From Codonopsis lanceolata (Eukaryota; Streptophyta; Magnoliopsida; Asterales; Campanulaceae): DNA of 64,000 nucleotides. Each line of letters opens with the position of its first letter. The first letter of the stretch is position 1. A model generated the notes under the pieces. It ran no database searches and was not told the DNA's origin. It saw only the letters and a list, made by a program, of their open reading frames with translations. The stretch lies in NCBI GenBank assembly GCA_013146195.2, contig CM028377.1, positions 65,631,501-65,695,500 of the forward strand, read 5' to 3'. Below, piece after piece: positions 44,683 through 54,713 of this stretch. Position numbers and translations under genes: made by a program.

Positions 44683-46414
44683 TGTAGACACCCCAATTTC
44701 GTACCCCTGGTATGTAACATGACATAAAATATCAAGAACTGTTAAAATGACTAACGGATGTCAAGTTACAGGGTTTAGAATGCAAAAATTTCAAAAGAAA
44801 TGAAAGGATGTATGAACAATAAATTGAGGGGGCCAAAGTGCAAAAAAGTTGAAAGAAAAAAGCTTTTGGCGCCACCCACAAGCCCTTCTGGCGCGGCGGC
44901 CACTTCCTATGAGGGTGGCGCCTAATAGTACTCAATGCACTATAGCTTTTTGCCTCCGGTACAATCTCTCAAGCCCACGGTACAAGCCGATGAAGCACAT
45001 AAGAAAAAACTTAATGACGAAGGAGTCCTTCCTCCAACCTATAAATAAAGGTGCTCGGCTTCAGAATTGGGACGGAGAAATTTCACACAGTTCACACACC
45101 GCGTTCACTTTACGTAGAGAGATCGTCCTGAGAGTTCCCCTCCTCCAAAAAGCCTCGAAGCTCCGTAAAATCTCCCCAAAACACAAAACCAACCGGTCAA
45201 AGTGAACCTTAGCCTTCCAGCTAGGATTCCACCCTATTCCTATGGTCCAAAAATCTCAAAAAAAAAAGAGCAGTTACTCTGCCCGAATCCAGAGGCCAAA
45301 TCCGCTAGAAGCAAACATTTGCTCTGACCGATTTCCGCCAAAAGCAAGCAAACAACAACAAAAACGCAATCATTTGCTCCGCCTGTTTCACGGTGCCATA
45401 AAGTAGCTTTCGGAAGCAATTACTCTGCCCGAATCACAACAGCAGCAAAATACTCCCTCTCCCGGAAGGCAAGCCTTTAAAAGATTTTATATAAAAGTGT
45501 TATTTTCATCCCGCCCAATGTAAAAATATAAGTAGTTATGCTGTCGGGATTTTCATAGAAAATAGCACTAAAAAGAGCCATTATTATGGCCAAATATTTG
45601 TAAATTTCTTTGTAATTACTGGAAGGAAGTGGTGCAAGTCTGTAAATAATGTAGATACAGATATATCTACTTAAATGCTTTATTTTATTTGCTGAATAAA
45701 TATAATAAAAGCATATTTTAGCCAAACACTATTTTTAAGACCGAAAGGGGGAGTTGGGTGCCTAACACCTTCCCAACTCGTAACTTAGCCTCCGAACCCC
45801 CTTTTTCAAACTATGATTATTTTTTGTTTTTCTTTATTTCTCCATAAAATAAAGATGACGACTCTGTTACAACGTTTTGGATTACAGTGAGGCCCGCAAC
45901 ATCCTTTTTTTTTTGCACTTTTCCATTTTCCCCTAAACAAGGGACGATGGGAATGAAAAGAGTGATGCACTTTCTGTATCTTGTTTTCCCCTAAACAAGG
46001 GAGAATGAGCCACGGAAAACCCAAAGCACTCATAATAATCCAGAATGTACAACAGTCCATAGTGAGGCAGAACGTGTTCCCACGCGCCTTCGCAACATCA
46101 TTTATTTGCACTTTTCCGTTTTCCCTAAACAAGGGACGAAGAGAATGAAAAGAGTGATGTGTTTTCTGTATATTGTTTTCCCCTAAACAAGGGAGGATGA
46201 GATACGGAGAAATCCAAAGCTCTTATAATGGACTAAAGCATACTTGGTGACCGAGGCGTATTCAACGCGCTTTTTGACAACACTCTTTTTGTACTTTTAA
46301 TTTTGTCTTCCCTTAAACCAAAGGAGGATGAAATGGAAAGCATGATGTCCTTCCACACGCCGCGCTCCCCTAAAAAAGGGAGCGCGGGGTCCAGGAGAAT
46401 CTGGGGCACTCACA
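44683..46414 (+). repeat. Additional Ogre-type LTR, probably a solo LTR
   Basis: 1732 bp, TGTAGACACC to GGCACTCACA, TATA box at 45040, U3 palindrome at 44868-44922. No PBS follows, and the element's own 3' end sequence lies further right (46965-47286), so this is not the 3' LTR. It differs more from the 5' LTR than the 47287 copy does. Flanks GCAGT and ACAAT agree at three of five positions, with both differences G to A. Confidence 0.75.
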
Positions 46415-46490
46415 ACAATGACATAACAAAAGCAAGAAAGGGTAAGGAAAAGTAAAGTATTCATATTTTACCTGCATGCATCTCACTTGG

Positions 46491-46960
46491 TCCCATCATT
46501 GCATTCGACGAAGGATGTCCACCCCTGAGGATGCAATGTTTTCCTGCTTTCTAGGAGTAGCGTAGGATCATCTCCTCACGGGGCGTAACCCCGAGACGAA
46601 TGATCAAACTTGAATCTTATCCCACCGAAGTTGTTCAACCTTTTCAGCGAGGGGGTGTATACCCCGGGCCAGTGAAAACGTTATCGAACTCCGACGAAGG
46701 GCCCTGCCCTGAGGATGCGATCTATCCCACCATTGCATTCGACGAAGGATGTCCACCCCTGAGGATGCAATGCTTTATAATGAGTTCCACCTAGTTGTTC
46801 AACCTTTTCTGCGAGGGGGTGTATACCCCGTGCCAATGAAAAGGTTATCGTACTCCGACGAAGGGCCCTGCCCGGAGGATGCGATCTATCCCACCATCGT
46901 GTTCGGCAAAGGGTTCGACCCTTTGAGGATGAGATGTTTGATCTTGGTATTCCACCTAGC
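46491..46960 (+). repeat. Tandem repeats in the Ogre 3' untranslated region
   Basis: TCCCACCATTGCATTCGACG, then GTTGTTCAACCTTTT, GCGAGGGGGTGTATACCCCG and GAAGGGCCCTGCCC, recur with unit starts at 46491, 46725 and 46889. The first unit has about 70 extra bases. Tandem repeats in the 3' UTR are common in Tat-lineage elements. Confidence 0.8.
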
Positions 46961-46964
46961 GTTG

Positions 46965-47286
46965 TTTGTTTGCATCGGGCCGAACTACGTTTGGTCCAAT
47001 TCCTTTTATTAAGGGATACGTAGGCAGCTTATTTCGATAAGTCCGACCATCAGAGCACTTAATTTGCATATCTGCTTAAAAACTACGATAATATGCTACA
47101 ACCGACTAAATATGTCTAAGATATGCGAGATTTGACATGCATTATAAATTGTTGCGTTATAACTGCTACCTGTTGCATCACTCCCCATTATAGTTTTCCC
47201 GAAATTAGGGAGTCTATTTCTTATCAACGATGTTCGTTTACTCGGTAAACTGCGGGTTACCCGTAAACTCCATCGTTGAGGAGATT
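46965..47286 (+). promoter_or_regulatory. Ogre 3' end region and polypurine tract
   Basis: GAACTACGTTTGGTCC and GGGATACGTAGGCAGC (about 46980-47025) are typical of sequence just before Tat/Ogre 3' LTRs. TTGAGGAGATT (47276-47286) abuts the LTR as polypurine tract. A hairpin TCAACGATG...CATCGTTGA (47223-47279) precedes it. Confidence 0.7.
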
Positions 47287-49045
47287 TGTAGACACCCCAA
47301 TTTCGTACCCCTAGTATGTGACATGACATGTGATATCAAGACATGTTAAAACTTAACAAATGTCAAGTTACAGGGTTTAAAAATGCAAAAGGAAAAGGAG
47401 GATGCGCAAAACAGTGAAATGCAGGGGTCAAAGTGTCAAAAAGAGGCAGAAAATTGGAACCTGGCGCCACCCATAGAGGAACCAGGCGCGGCGCCCACTT
47501 CATATGTGGGTGGCGCCCAAATAGTGATTATGCACTGTAGCACTTTGCCTCCGGTACACTCTCTCAAGCACGCGGTACAAACCGATGAAGCACTGAAAGA
47601 AAACTCAAAATACCAACGGGATCCCAACTCCCAACTATAAATAGAGGTGCTCGGCCTCAGTGAATACACGATTTTACTCCGCACACAGTTCACACAGTTA
47701 AAGAAACCGCGTTCAGTTTACGTAGTGAGCGAGAGAGAGTACCCCTCTCCCTATAAGCCTCAAAGCTCCGTTAAATCTCCCACAAACTTAAATCCAACCG
47801 GTCAAAGTGAATCTTAGCCTTCTAGCTAAGATTCCACCCTATTTTTCCGGTCCAAAAATCTCAAAAAGAGCAGTTACTCTGCCCGAATCCAAAGGCCAAA
47901 TCCCCTAGAAGCAAGCAGTTGTTCTGCCTGATTTCCGCCAGCAGCAAACAAACAACAGCAAAAACGCAAGCAGTTGCTCCGCCCGTTTCACGGTGCCAGA
48001 AAGCAGCTTTCGGAAGTAATCTGCCCGAATCACAATAGTAACAAAAGACTCCCTCTCCCGGAAGGACAGAGCGAGCACAAACTACGCCCTTAAAGGTAGG
48101 TCTTTAAGGGATTATATATAAAAGTGTTATTTTCAAGCTGGCCCGATGTAAAAATATAAGCAATTATGCTTTCCGGATCTCTATAGAAAATAACACTAAA
48201 AAGAGCCATTATTATGGCCAAATATTTATAAATGTATTTGTAATTACCGGAAGGAAGCGGCTGCAAGTCTGTAAATAATGTAGTTACAAATATATTTGTT
48301 TAAATGCTTTATTTCATTTCCTAGATAAATATAATAAAAGCATATTTTAGTCAAAAACTATTTTTGAGACCGAAATGACGAGTTGTGTGTCTAACACCTT
48401 CCCACCTCGTAACTTAGCATCTGAACCCTTTTTTTTTACAAACTCTGGTTACTTTTGGTTTTTCTTTATTTCTCCTTAAAATAAAGATGGCGACTCTATT
48501 ATAACATTTTGGATGACAGTGAGGCCCGTAACATCCTTTTTTTGCACTTTTCCGTTTTCTCCTAAACAAGGGACGATTGAAATGAAAAGGGTGATGCACT
48601 TTCTGTATCTTGTTTTTCCCTAAATAAGGAAGGATGAGCTATGGAAAACCCAAAGCACTCATAGTAATCCAGAATGTACAATCAGTCCACAGTGAGGTAG
48701 GACGTGTTCCCACGCGCCTTCGTAACATCCTTTTTTTACACTTTTTCGTTTTCCCCTAAATAAGGGAGAATGAAAATGAAAAGGGTGATGCGTTTTTTGT
48801 ATCTTGTTTTTCCCTAAACAAGGGAGGATGAGTTATGAAAAACTCCAAAGCACTCATAGTGGACTAAAACATACTCAGTGACCGATGCGTATTCAATGTG
48901 CTTTTCGACAATACTCTTTTTGCACTTTTAATTTCGTCTTCCCCTAAATAAGGGAGGATGTAATGAAAAGAGTGATGTCCTTCCACAATCTGCGTTCCTT
49001 TAAAAAAGGGCGCGCGTGGTTCGAGAGTGTTCCGGGGCACTCATA
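47287..49045 (+). repeat. Ogre 3' LTR
   Basis: 1759 bp, TGTAGACACC to GGCACTCATA. It shares details with the 5' LTR that the 44683 copy lacks, for example the CATAGAGGAACCAGGCGCGG block. It is followed by GTATT and the second half of the split MITE. Confidence 0.88.
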
Positions 49046-49199
49046 GTATTACTATGACTCATAATTAAAATAAGATAAAAAAATAAAAATAAAATATTAA
49101 AAGCATTATCTTAAAAAAATTTCAAAAAATATAATTATTTTAAAATGTACGGAAAAAAAAACCAACAATACTCCCGTTATAATTTTGAGACGAATGAAG
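49046..49199 (+). mobile_element. Stowaway MITE, right half
   Basis: Resumes the MITE interrupted at 29382 (ACTCATAATTAAAATAAG) and ends TTTTGAGACGAATGAAG before TA (49200-49201). Together the halves make about 270 bp, close to the 258-259 bp of the intact copies nearby. Confidence 0.78.
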
Positions 49200-49215
49200 T
49201 ATATGACTGTCTTTT

Positions 49216-49340
49216 TTTTTTCTTTTTTTTAAATTATTACTTTTTTTTCCAACTAAGGGGGCATGAGAATGAATCGAATCTGAGACCTCACACTTGGTGA
49301 AGTCCCATATCTACTACTGGACCACCCCGTAGAGACATAA
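49216..49340 (-). mobile_element. tRNA-derived SINE, minus strand
   Basis: On the minus strand: GGGGTGGTCCAGTAGTAG (A-box-like), then GGTCTCAGATTCGATTC (B-box-like), CATGCCCCCTTAGTTGG and an A-rich tail. Flanked by an 11-bp direct repeat GACTGTCTTTT (49205-49215 and 49341-49351). Box spacing and target duplication are those of a plant Pol III SINE of about 125 bp. Confidence 0.78.
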
Positions 49341-49351
49341 GACTGTCTTTT

Positions 49352-49712
49352 AAGAAGACTTCAATTATATGTTTTGAGATGGAAGCGCAAAAGAGTTAAG
49401 AAAAATAATCTTAAAGATCCGACATTATACTGTTGAGGCTTGATTGAATGAAGATTTGAGCATTTGGTGGGTAATGGATGAATAGCAAGAAGCCCTAAAA
49501 AACAAGTAAATTGACCAAAGAGAGACATAATCATTTCATAAAGGAAAATGCACAAAGATTAATGAGGTAGCTGGTGCTCATCATGGTCATGACGGATAAT
49601 CCATCATTTCAACTACTAACTATACACCAAATCCATCAATGTTAAAGCAAGATTCATATCTCCTGAATTTACTCATCTAAGTTAAACCTATGACCTTGGT
49701 AAAGATTAACCC
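49352..49712. other. Intergenic, nothing recognised
   Basis: AT-rich sequence with no coding signal, repeat or element end that I can support. Confidence 0.5.
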
Positions 49713-49714
49713 TA

Positions 49715-50215
49715 CTCCCTCACTTCCTAAATCATAGTTTCGACATAATTTTTAAGAAAAATCAATTAATTGTATTATAAATATTACTCCCTCCGTCCCT
49801 AAATTATCGTCTTTTTTTCTTTTTTTGTCTGTTCTAAAATAATTGTCCAGTTTAAAACTTACCTTTTTAAAACATCATTTTTACCATTTTATCCTTACTT
49901 TTTCATTCTACTTTAATTATGAGCCACATACACATGGGCTTTAAAGGAAACTACACATTAAACCAATATAAATAATCAAGTCAATTATTTTTTCTTAAAC
50001 TATGCACCGAATCAACTAGGACGATTATTTAGGGACGAAGGGAGTAGTATAATATATGATTTTTTTAATATTCTTATATATATGATTATAATTAAAGTAA
50101 ATAAAAAAATAAAAATAATGTGATAAAATATTTTTTAAAAATATTTTTTAAAAAATTAATTATTTTAGAACGGATAAAAAAACGAACGACGATAATTCTC
50201 TAGAAATGGTGGGAG
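49715..50215. mobile_element. Outer Stowaway-like MITE containing another
   Basis: Ends CTCCCTCACTTCCTAAATCA and ATGGTGGGAG, flanked by TA at 49713-49714 and 50216-50217. It is interrupted at 49785 by the MITE below; the part from 50047 continues the outer sequence. Confidence 0.65.
49787..50044. mobile_element. Stowaway MITE, complete, inner
   Basis: 258 bp from CTCCCTCCGTCCCTAAATTA to TTTAGGGACGAAGGGAG, flanked by TA duplications (49785-49786, 50045-50046). Contains CATTTTATCCTTACTTTTTC and TAATTATGAGCCACATAC, shared with 54348-54606. Confidence 0.88.
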
Positions 50216-50424
50216 TATTATTTAAGAGATTATGATAAAGAATATCCAACATCCGGCGGTGTCGTCACTCGTTATAAAGCAGAAAATCTCGATTTCACAA
50301 CCCAACTCTCTCGTTATAAAGATTACTATTCTGAATCTCTGATATTCTCAAAGAAAAGAAATAAAATGTACAAGGAAAAGGATAATCACAATCCCTAAAC
50401 TCTTATAAAAATTTTTTTAGTAAC

Positions 50425-50700
50425 TAAGGCCTCCCATCGTTTTAAAAATACAGCGTTTTTAAAATACATCATTTTCAAAATGCAATTTTATTTTTATAAA
50501 TACGTTTGAAAAACTATTTTAAAATGCTATTTTTCATAATAAAATAGTTGTAAACGTAACATATTTTTAAAACACTTTAAAACGCTCCATATTTTTTTTT
50601 AAATGCTACATTTTAAAACGTTGTATTAAAACAGTTTTAAAGAAAAAACGCATCGTTTTTTACCAGAGTTTTGACAAAAACGCTCCAACAAACAAACACT
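50425..50700. mobile_element. MITE-like repeat, copy 1
   Basis: Shares ACTATTTTAAAATGCTATTTT and CGTTTGARAAACTATT with 53594-53790. Edges carry ACGCTCCAACAAACAAACAC, like ends of plant hAT-type MITEs (GTTTGTTTGG words). No clean target duplication. Confidence 0.5.
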
Positions 50701-51399
50701 AAGTTGGGAAAAATAGTGGGCGAAATGAAACAATCTTTTTTGTGCCGTTTCTCTTGGGAAAAAAATGGAAAATTAATTAAAACAATCATGATGATTGATT
50801 GTAGGCAGCATGAGATTCACATCTAAATTTGAATAAGGACGATCGTTGTGATCTGCAAATTCCTGCAAAAATCCAAGTATTTAAGTAGAAAATTCCATGA
50901 ATACAAGTTATCATAAACACAAGAACGTATATATATACCAACAATTTTAAGCTACATATTAGTTCAAGTTCTCTCTTTCTTGAACATTATCTTAAGATTT
51001 CAATAATGCTAATATGAAAACTAAGCTCCAATATCTCTCAAGAAATTATCAAACCCTAGTTTAATTAATTCAGATTATCAATCACATAATACATTCCAAA
51101 CAAACAAGTGCACCTCAGTACAAGATAGATGGATATATTGCAATGGACATTGAACACTCAACTTATATAAACATCTAAATAGAAACATCCTCACAAAAAT
51201 CCATTCTATACTTCTTCAAGAACATTTATTATTGTTTACATACATATAGAAATTTCCTCACCGACATAATCTTTAGCTAAAGCAACATCCAAGAGAGAGG
51301 GCATCACACAACTATTTCAAACTAAAAACCGGAAAATCGTATGATGACAACATGCGATTTTCCTAGAAACAAACGAAGCCTAACTGAAACTTAAAGAAT
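50701..51399. other. Region downstream of the ncRNA candidate
   Basis: AT-rich, no ORF. On the minus strand an AATAAA signal near 51230 could end the transcript proposed below. TTTTTGCAGGAATTTGCAG (minus, about 50870) looks like a splice acceptor but is unsupported. Confidence 0.35.
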
Positions 51400-51516
51400 A
51401 GATTCGAGGATGGGAAAAAAAAAAACACCCATATGGATAAAAAGCTTTAAATTCCAAACTATATATGTATATAAAGAGTTAATTGGTTGATGTTGAGTAT
51501 CAAACAATTAATCATA

Positions 51517-51541
51517 TCGGACCAATCTGCTTCAATTCCCC
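51517..51541 (-). ncRNA. miR165/166 endogenous target mimic-like site
   Basis: Minus strand 5' to 3': GGGGAAT, extra T, GAAGC, AGAT, TGGTCCGA. Mature miR166 positions 1-8 pair fully with TGGTCCGA, position 9 can form a G:U pair, AGA is a 3-nt bulge, positions 10-14 pair with GAAGC, position 15 with T, one T bulges, and 16-21 pair with GGGGAA. A bulge opposite the cleavage position blocks slicing and is the defining feature of target mimics such as IPS1. The miRNA sequence is from established knowledge. Confidence 0.6.
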
Positions 51542-51649
51542 AGGAGAGATCGAGAAGAGATGAGATAGATGATGTTGTTGTAGGTAGAAGGAGAAAAAGA
51601 GTACGATCGAGTTGACTGATCACATCTTTCGAGAGATCGAGTTGACTAA

Positions 51650-51694
51650 TTAGGGTTTCTTCTTCTTCAGGGAAGTAGTACTAGCAGTAGCCAT
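51650..51694 (-). CDS. 14-codon ORF upstream of the mimic site
   Basis: ATGGCTACTGCTAGTACTAC opens MATASTTSLKKKKP and stops at TAA. Context before the ATG (GTGAATT) is neutral. It is the first substantial ATG after the CT-rich leader. It may be a translated small ORF of the ncRNA, an upstream ORF, or chance; no family is recognised. Confidence 0.25.
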   Translation of the reverse strand: MATASTTSLKKKKP

Positions 51695-51964
51695 AATTCA
51701 CTAATTTCTCACTCTCTTCCTCTGAGTTTTCTTTCTCTTTCTTGGTTTGGTCTTTGTGGAAGAAGAAGAAGAAGACGATGATGATGATGATGATGATGTG
51801 TTGTGTTGGAGATGATAATGTTGAAAGAGGAGGGTAGGGGCTAATGATGAGAGAGACATGATGATTACTTCCGGCAGGCTGGTTGGTTTTCAAACTTTGA
51901 ATCAAGTTTGAACTTTGCTAAACAAGGAAGAAGATCATTATTATGGAACCCATACTATACCAAA

Positions 51965-52000
51965 TGTGTGTGTGTGTGTGCGTGTGTGTGTGTGTGTGTG
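51965..52000. repeat. (TG)n microsatellite
   Basis: Eighteen TG-type units with one CG; on the minus strand it is a CA run in the proposed leader. Confidence 0.9.
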
Positions 52001-52062
52001 ATGAAGAGAAAGAGGGTAGGGTAAATGGTTATGGTGGATCTTCTCATTCCATTCCGATCCCC

Positions 52063-52102
52063 CTTTATTTATTTAGTATTGGCCGTCTTCTCGTATACGT
52101 GG
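52063..52102 (-). promoter_or_regulatory. Promoter-like motifs of the ncRNA candidate
   Basis: On the minus strand CCACGTA (52102-52096), CCAAT (52082-52078) and TAAATAAATAAAG (52075-52063) occur in that order. CCAAT and TATA-like boxes are unusually close together. Confidence 0.35.
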
Positions 52103-52465
52103 CGAGTTTGTTTTCTACTTCCGTAATTTTACTTTCTCTCTTTAGTTTTCCTATAATTTCTTTTATTAATCATTCTATTCACCTTTCTTGAGGCTCGTTA
52201 CAAGCTATGTTAGAGCGCCAAAAATAGACACACAATATTTCATAATTTATTTATATCTATTTTTAATTTGGTGGTCCTAGGCTCCTAGCATTCCTAATTT
52301 ATTTAATTACACATATTATTTTTTTTTTGTATATTCATTACTCCTATTGTTCTAATCTCAAATTAGTGTTAGAAAAATTTAAAAATTTAAAGAATGTATT
52401 ACTGAAATTATAGACATAATTTTTTTAAGTGATTCATCATTGAATTTAATGACTAAAGCTAACAA

Positions 52466-52642
52466 CTCCCTCTATTCTGAGCAAAAAATCCACTATTTTA
52501 TTTTGAGATGTTTCATTTAAATAATCTACTTAAAAAATTAAGTTATAAAAGTGTCATTTTATTAATAATAAACTACTAAAAATATCATTTTCTTAAAAAA
52601 ATTATCTTTTAAATAAGGACTTTTTGATCGAAACGGAGAGAG
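52466..52642. mobile_element. Stowaway-like MITE, short
   Basis: CTCCCTCTATTCTGAGCAAA at the left and GATCGAAACGGAGAGAG at the right, followed by TA, form the inverted ends of a 177-bp element. The left dinucleotide is AA rather than TA. Confidence 0.6.
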
Positions 52643-53590
52643 TATACATCAAGCACTTACATAATTATTTACATATTACAGACATACCTAAAAGACAACA
52701 TATCATCATATTTAAGGCCTTAATTAAGAAAAAAAGATGAAGTAAAAAGTCTAGAAAGGCTAAATAGTTAGGGTAGGTCTCCTGGAATTAAGACTCTTTT
52801 ACGATCTTAATTGGTAAGGCGGAGCCTTTTCACAGCTCAACTCAATAATGCACGGTGAGTCGGGTAAGGAGGATCAGTCTTATATAAAATATCTGTAAGA
52901 CTATATTACCCAAGTTTTACCAAATAATTATTTCGTAAACATTTCTGTAAATTGTTTTAGAATGAAAATAGCATTATTAGCTTGGGATATTAAATTTTTT
53001 CTACATAATGGATCGAAAATCTCTTAATTTACAACCTTTTAATCTTTCTATGTTGTTACCTACGATCTCTTGGATTTTATCTTCTTTTATTTTAAAATAT
53101 CAATTTGATATGTAATTAATATAGCCAAGCTTTCCGTTGATCAAACCCTACTCAACTTAAACATTGTGACTATATATGGATAGATAACAAAATGGACACT
53201 GGGTACATTATTCTCATCTCATGGTTGTAGTTGTGGCTATTCCTTATTTAGTCCTGAAGAAGCCCCCATCCTTGTCCTTGTGGGCAGGCCGTACTTTATG
53301 TTTTGTGAAGTATCGTCTCTATCTATAGTTAACCAACCAATCATCCTTAGTATTAGGTGTTATTGTAGTTAACTTCTAGCTAGCTCATGTCTAGGCATTT
53401 TATCTAAATGTATGTTTAGTGTGAGGTTGAATAAGTAATTAACTAAATGTATGTTTAAAGCAAGACTGATTATCCCTCCCTAGTTAATTATTCTTTGTTT
53501 TTATAAATATAATTTATCATGTTTCTTTTTAAAAAATAAATTGTCTTTTGTGTGCATGTCTCGTGAGAACCCATAAAGTATTACTACACG
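52643..53590. other. Intergenic, nothing recognised
   Basis: No ORF or element end supported. A GC-richer patch at 52795-52880 (AAGGCGGAGCC) stands out weakly. Confidence 0.45.
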
Positions 53591-53593
53591 TAT

Positions 53594-53790
53594 TTATGTC
53601 TCGTTTGGTGCAGCGTTTTCAAAACACATTTTTTTTTCTTTTTATAAACACGTTTGAGAAACTATTTTAAAATGCTATTTTCATAAACATATTAGTTGTA
53701 AACACAACACATTTTTAAAACGATGCGTTAAAACACTTTAAAAAAGAAAACACTATATTTTTTGCGCGTTTTGGTCAAAAAGCTAAGCAC
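53594..53790. mobile_element. MITE-like repeat, copy 2
   Basis: TCTCGTTTGGTGCAGCGTTTT at the left and CGCGTTTTGGTC at the right, with the interior shared with 50425-50700. GTTTGGTGCAGCGTTTT is a common end in plant hAT-like MITEs. Confidence 0.5.
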
Positions 53791-54345
53791 CACCACAATT
53801 GAAGTACACATATTTTGCATCTATAGTATGATTTCATATGTGAGACAATGGTGCATCATATATCACAATGAAAAAGGAAACTAAAATTAGATGTTTAATT
53901 AAAACATACTTTAAATTTTTAATAACTACAGTGATAACAACCTCCACTTTAGCGAAAAACTATGTTTAAGAATTGAAATATAACCCACGGCTATATTACA
54001 AATAAGAAAAAAAAATTATGAATCGTTTTTTCTTTCACCTCATTCGATGAAGATTGGGATGATAATGTTGATTTGAAATTTTTACTTTTATCATTTTCTC
54101 GAGAGCATTAACACATGCATATAAATTTGAACATGACCTCATTTAGGTGATGGAAAATCAGTGATTAATGATGAAAGTGAGAACAATGAGAAATGATTAG
54201 GGGCAAATTTTGATACTGAATAACCTATCAAACATGTTGAAAATCAACTATAGTGTTCTTTAATTAATCTATCTGTTAACAACTAAACCTAATGTGTTTC
54301 TACGCGTTGCGGCCGTTCTAATACTTGTAACAAATTCTTATTTTA
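53791..54345. other. Intergenic, nothing recognised
   Basis: AT-rich, no supported feature. Confidence 0.5.
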
Positions 54346-54347
54346 TA

Positions 54348-54606
54348 CTCTCTTTGTTTCAAAATTATTGTTCTATTTTTCGTTTTTCGTCCGTTCCAAA
54401 ATAATTATTTGTTTGAAACTTTTCTTTTCATGACAACATTTTTACCATTTTATCCTTACTTTTTCATCATACTTTAATTATGGGTTAGATACACCATGAG
54501 TTTTAAAGTAAACTACACATCAAATTAATATTAATAATCTAGCCAAATGTGTTTTTTAAAATCGTGTGTCAATTCAAGTCAGATGATAATTTTAAGACGG
54601 ATGGAG
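54348..54606. mobile_element. Stowaway MITE, complete
   Basis: 259 bp, CTCTCTTTGTTTCAAAATTA to TTTAAGACGGATGGAG, flanked by TA (54346-54347, 54607-54608). Same family and orientation as 49787-50044. Confidence 0.85.
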
Positions 54607-54713
54607 TAGTTAAGACCCCCGCAAAGAAAAATCTGAAAAGCTTGATGAAAACCGTAGTTCAAGGCAGCTAGAATATATTGTATCCTCAATTCGACAATTC
54701 CTCATCATACGTA

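Larger units (their letters stand above)
29383..49045 (+). mobile_element. Ogre/Tat-type Ty3/gypsy retrotransposon, 19.7 kb with nested insertions
   Basis: Flanked by LTRs at 29383-31164 and 47287-49045. It has a tRNA-Arg-type PBS, gag, RT, RNase H, a second (archaeal-type) RNase H, integrase and a long 3' region with antisense genes. The dual RNase H and antisense ORFs between pol and the 3' LTR point to the Tat/Ogre lineage. Flanking pentamers are GTATA (29378-29382) and GTATT (49046-49050), one mismatch, and the flanks join into one Stowaway MITE, proving that these two LTRs belong together. A solo LTR (36092-37924) and a further LTR copy (44683-46414) lie inside. Gag core and protease are missing, so it is non-autonomous. 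Confidence 0.9.
51400..52040 (-). ncRNA. Candidate long non-coding RNA with miR165/166 mimic site
   Basis: On the minus strand a CT- and CA-rich leader (52040-51900), GAT/GAA repeats (51800-51765), a short ORF of 14 codons (51694-51650) and the mimic site (51541-51517) follow one another. CCAAT and TATA-like motifs lie just upstream. No long ORF is present and no transposon ends bracket the region, in contrast to most of the window. Boundaries are guesses; transcription is inferred, not shown. Confidence 0.45.

Noticed and set aside
44258..44691. Long Phe/Leu-rich minus-strand and Lys-rich plus-strand ORFs
   Set aside because: By-products of the purine-rich low-complexity tract.
50805..50830. 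miR172-star-like word GGCAGCATGAGATTCACATC
   Set aside because: It lacks four central bases relative to the star sequence and no miR172 arm lies nearby; as a mimic it would have a deletion, not a bulge.
51517..51541. Plus-strand MIR166 gene
   Set aside because: The plus strand has four extra bases within the miR166 sequence and I find no star strand or stem within about 150 bases upstream, so it cannot be a normal precursor.
51681..51905. 74-codon minus-strand ORF with Ile and Phe runs
   Set aside because: Its repeats come from the GAT/GAA microsatellite and it has no family; the shorter ORF at 51650-51694 is the first plausible one in the transcript model but is itself weak.
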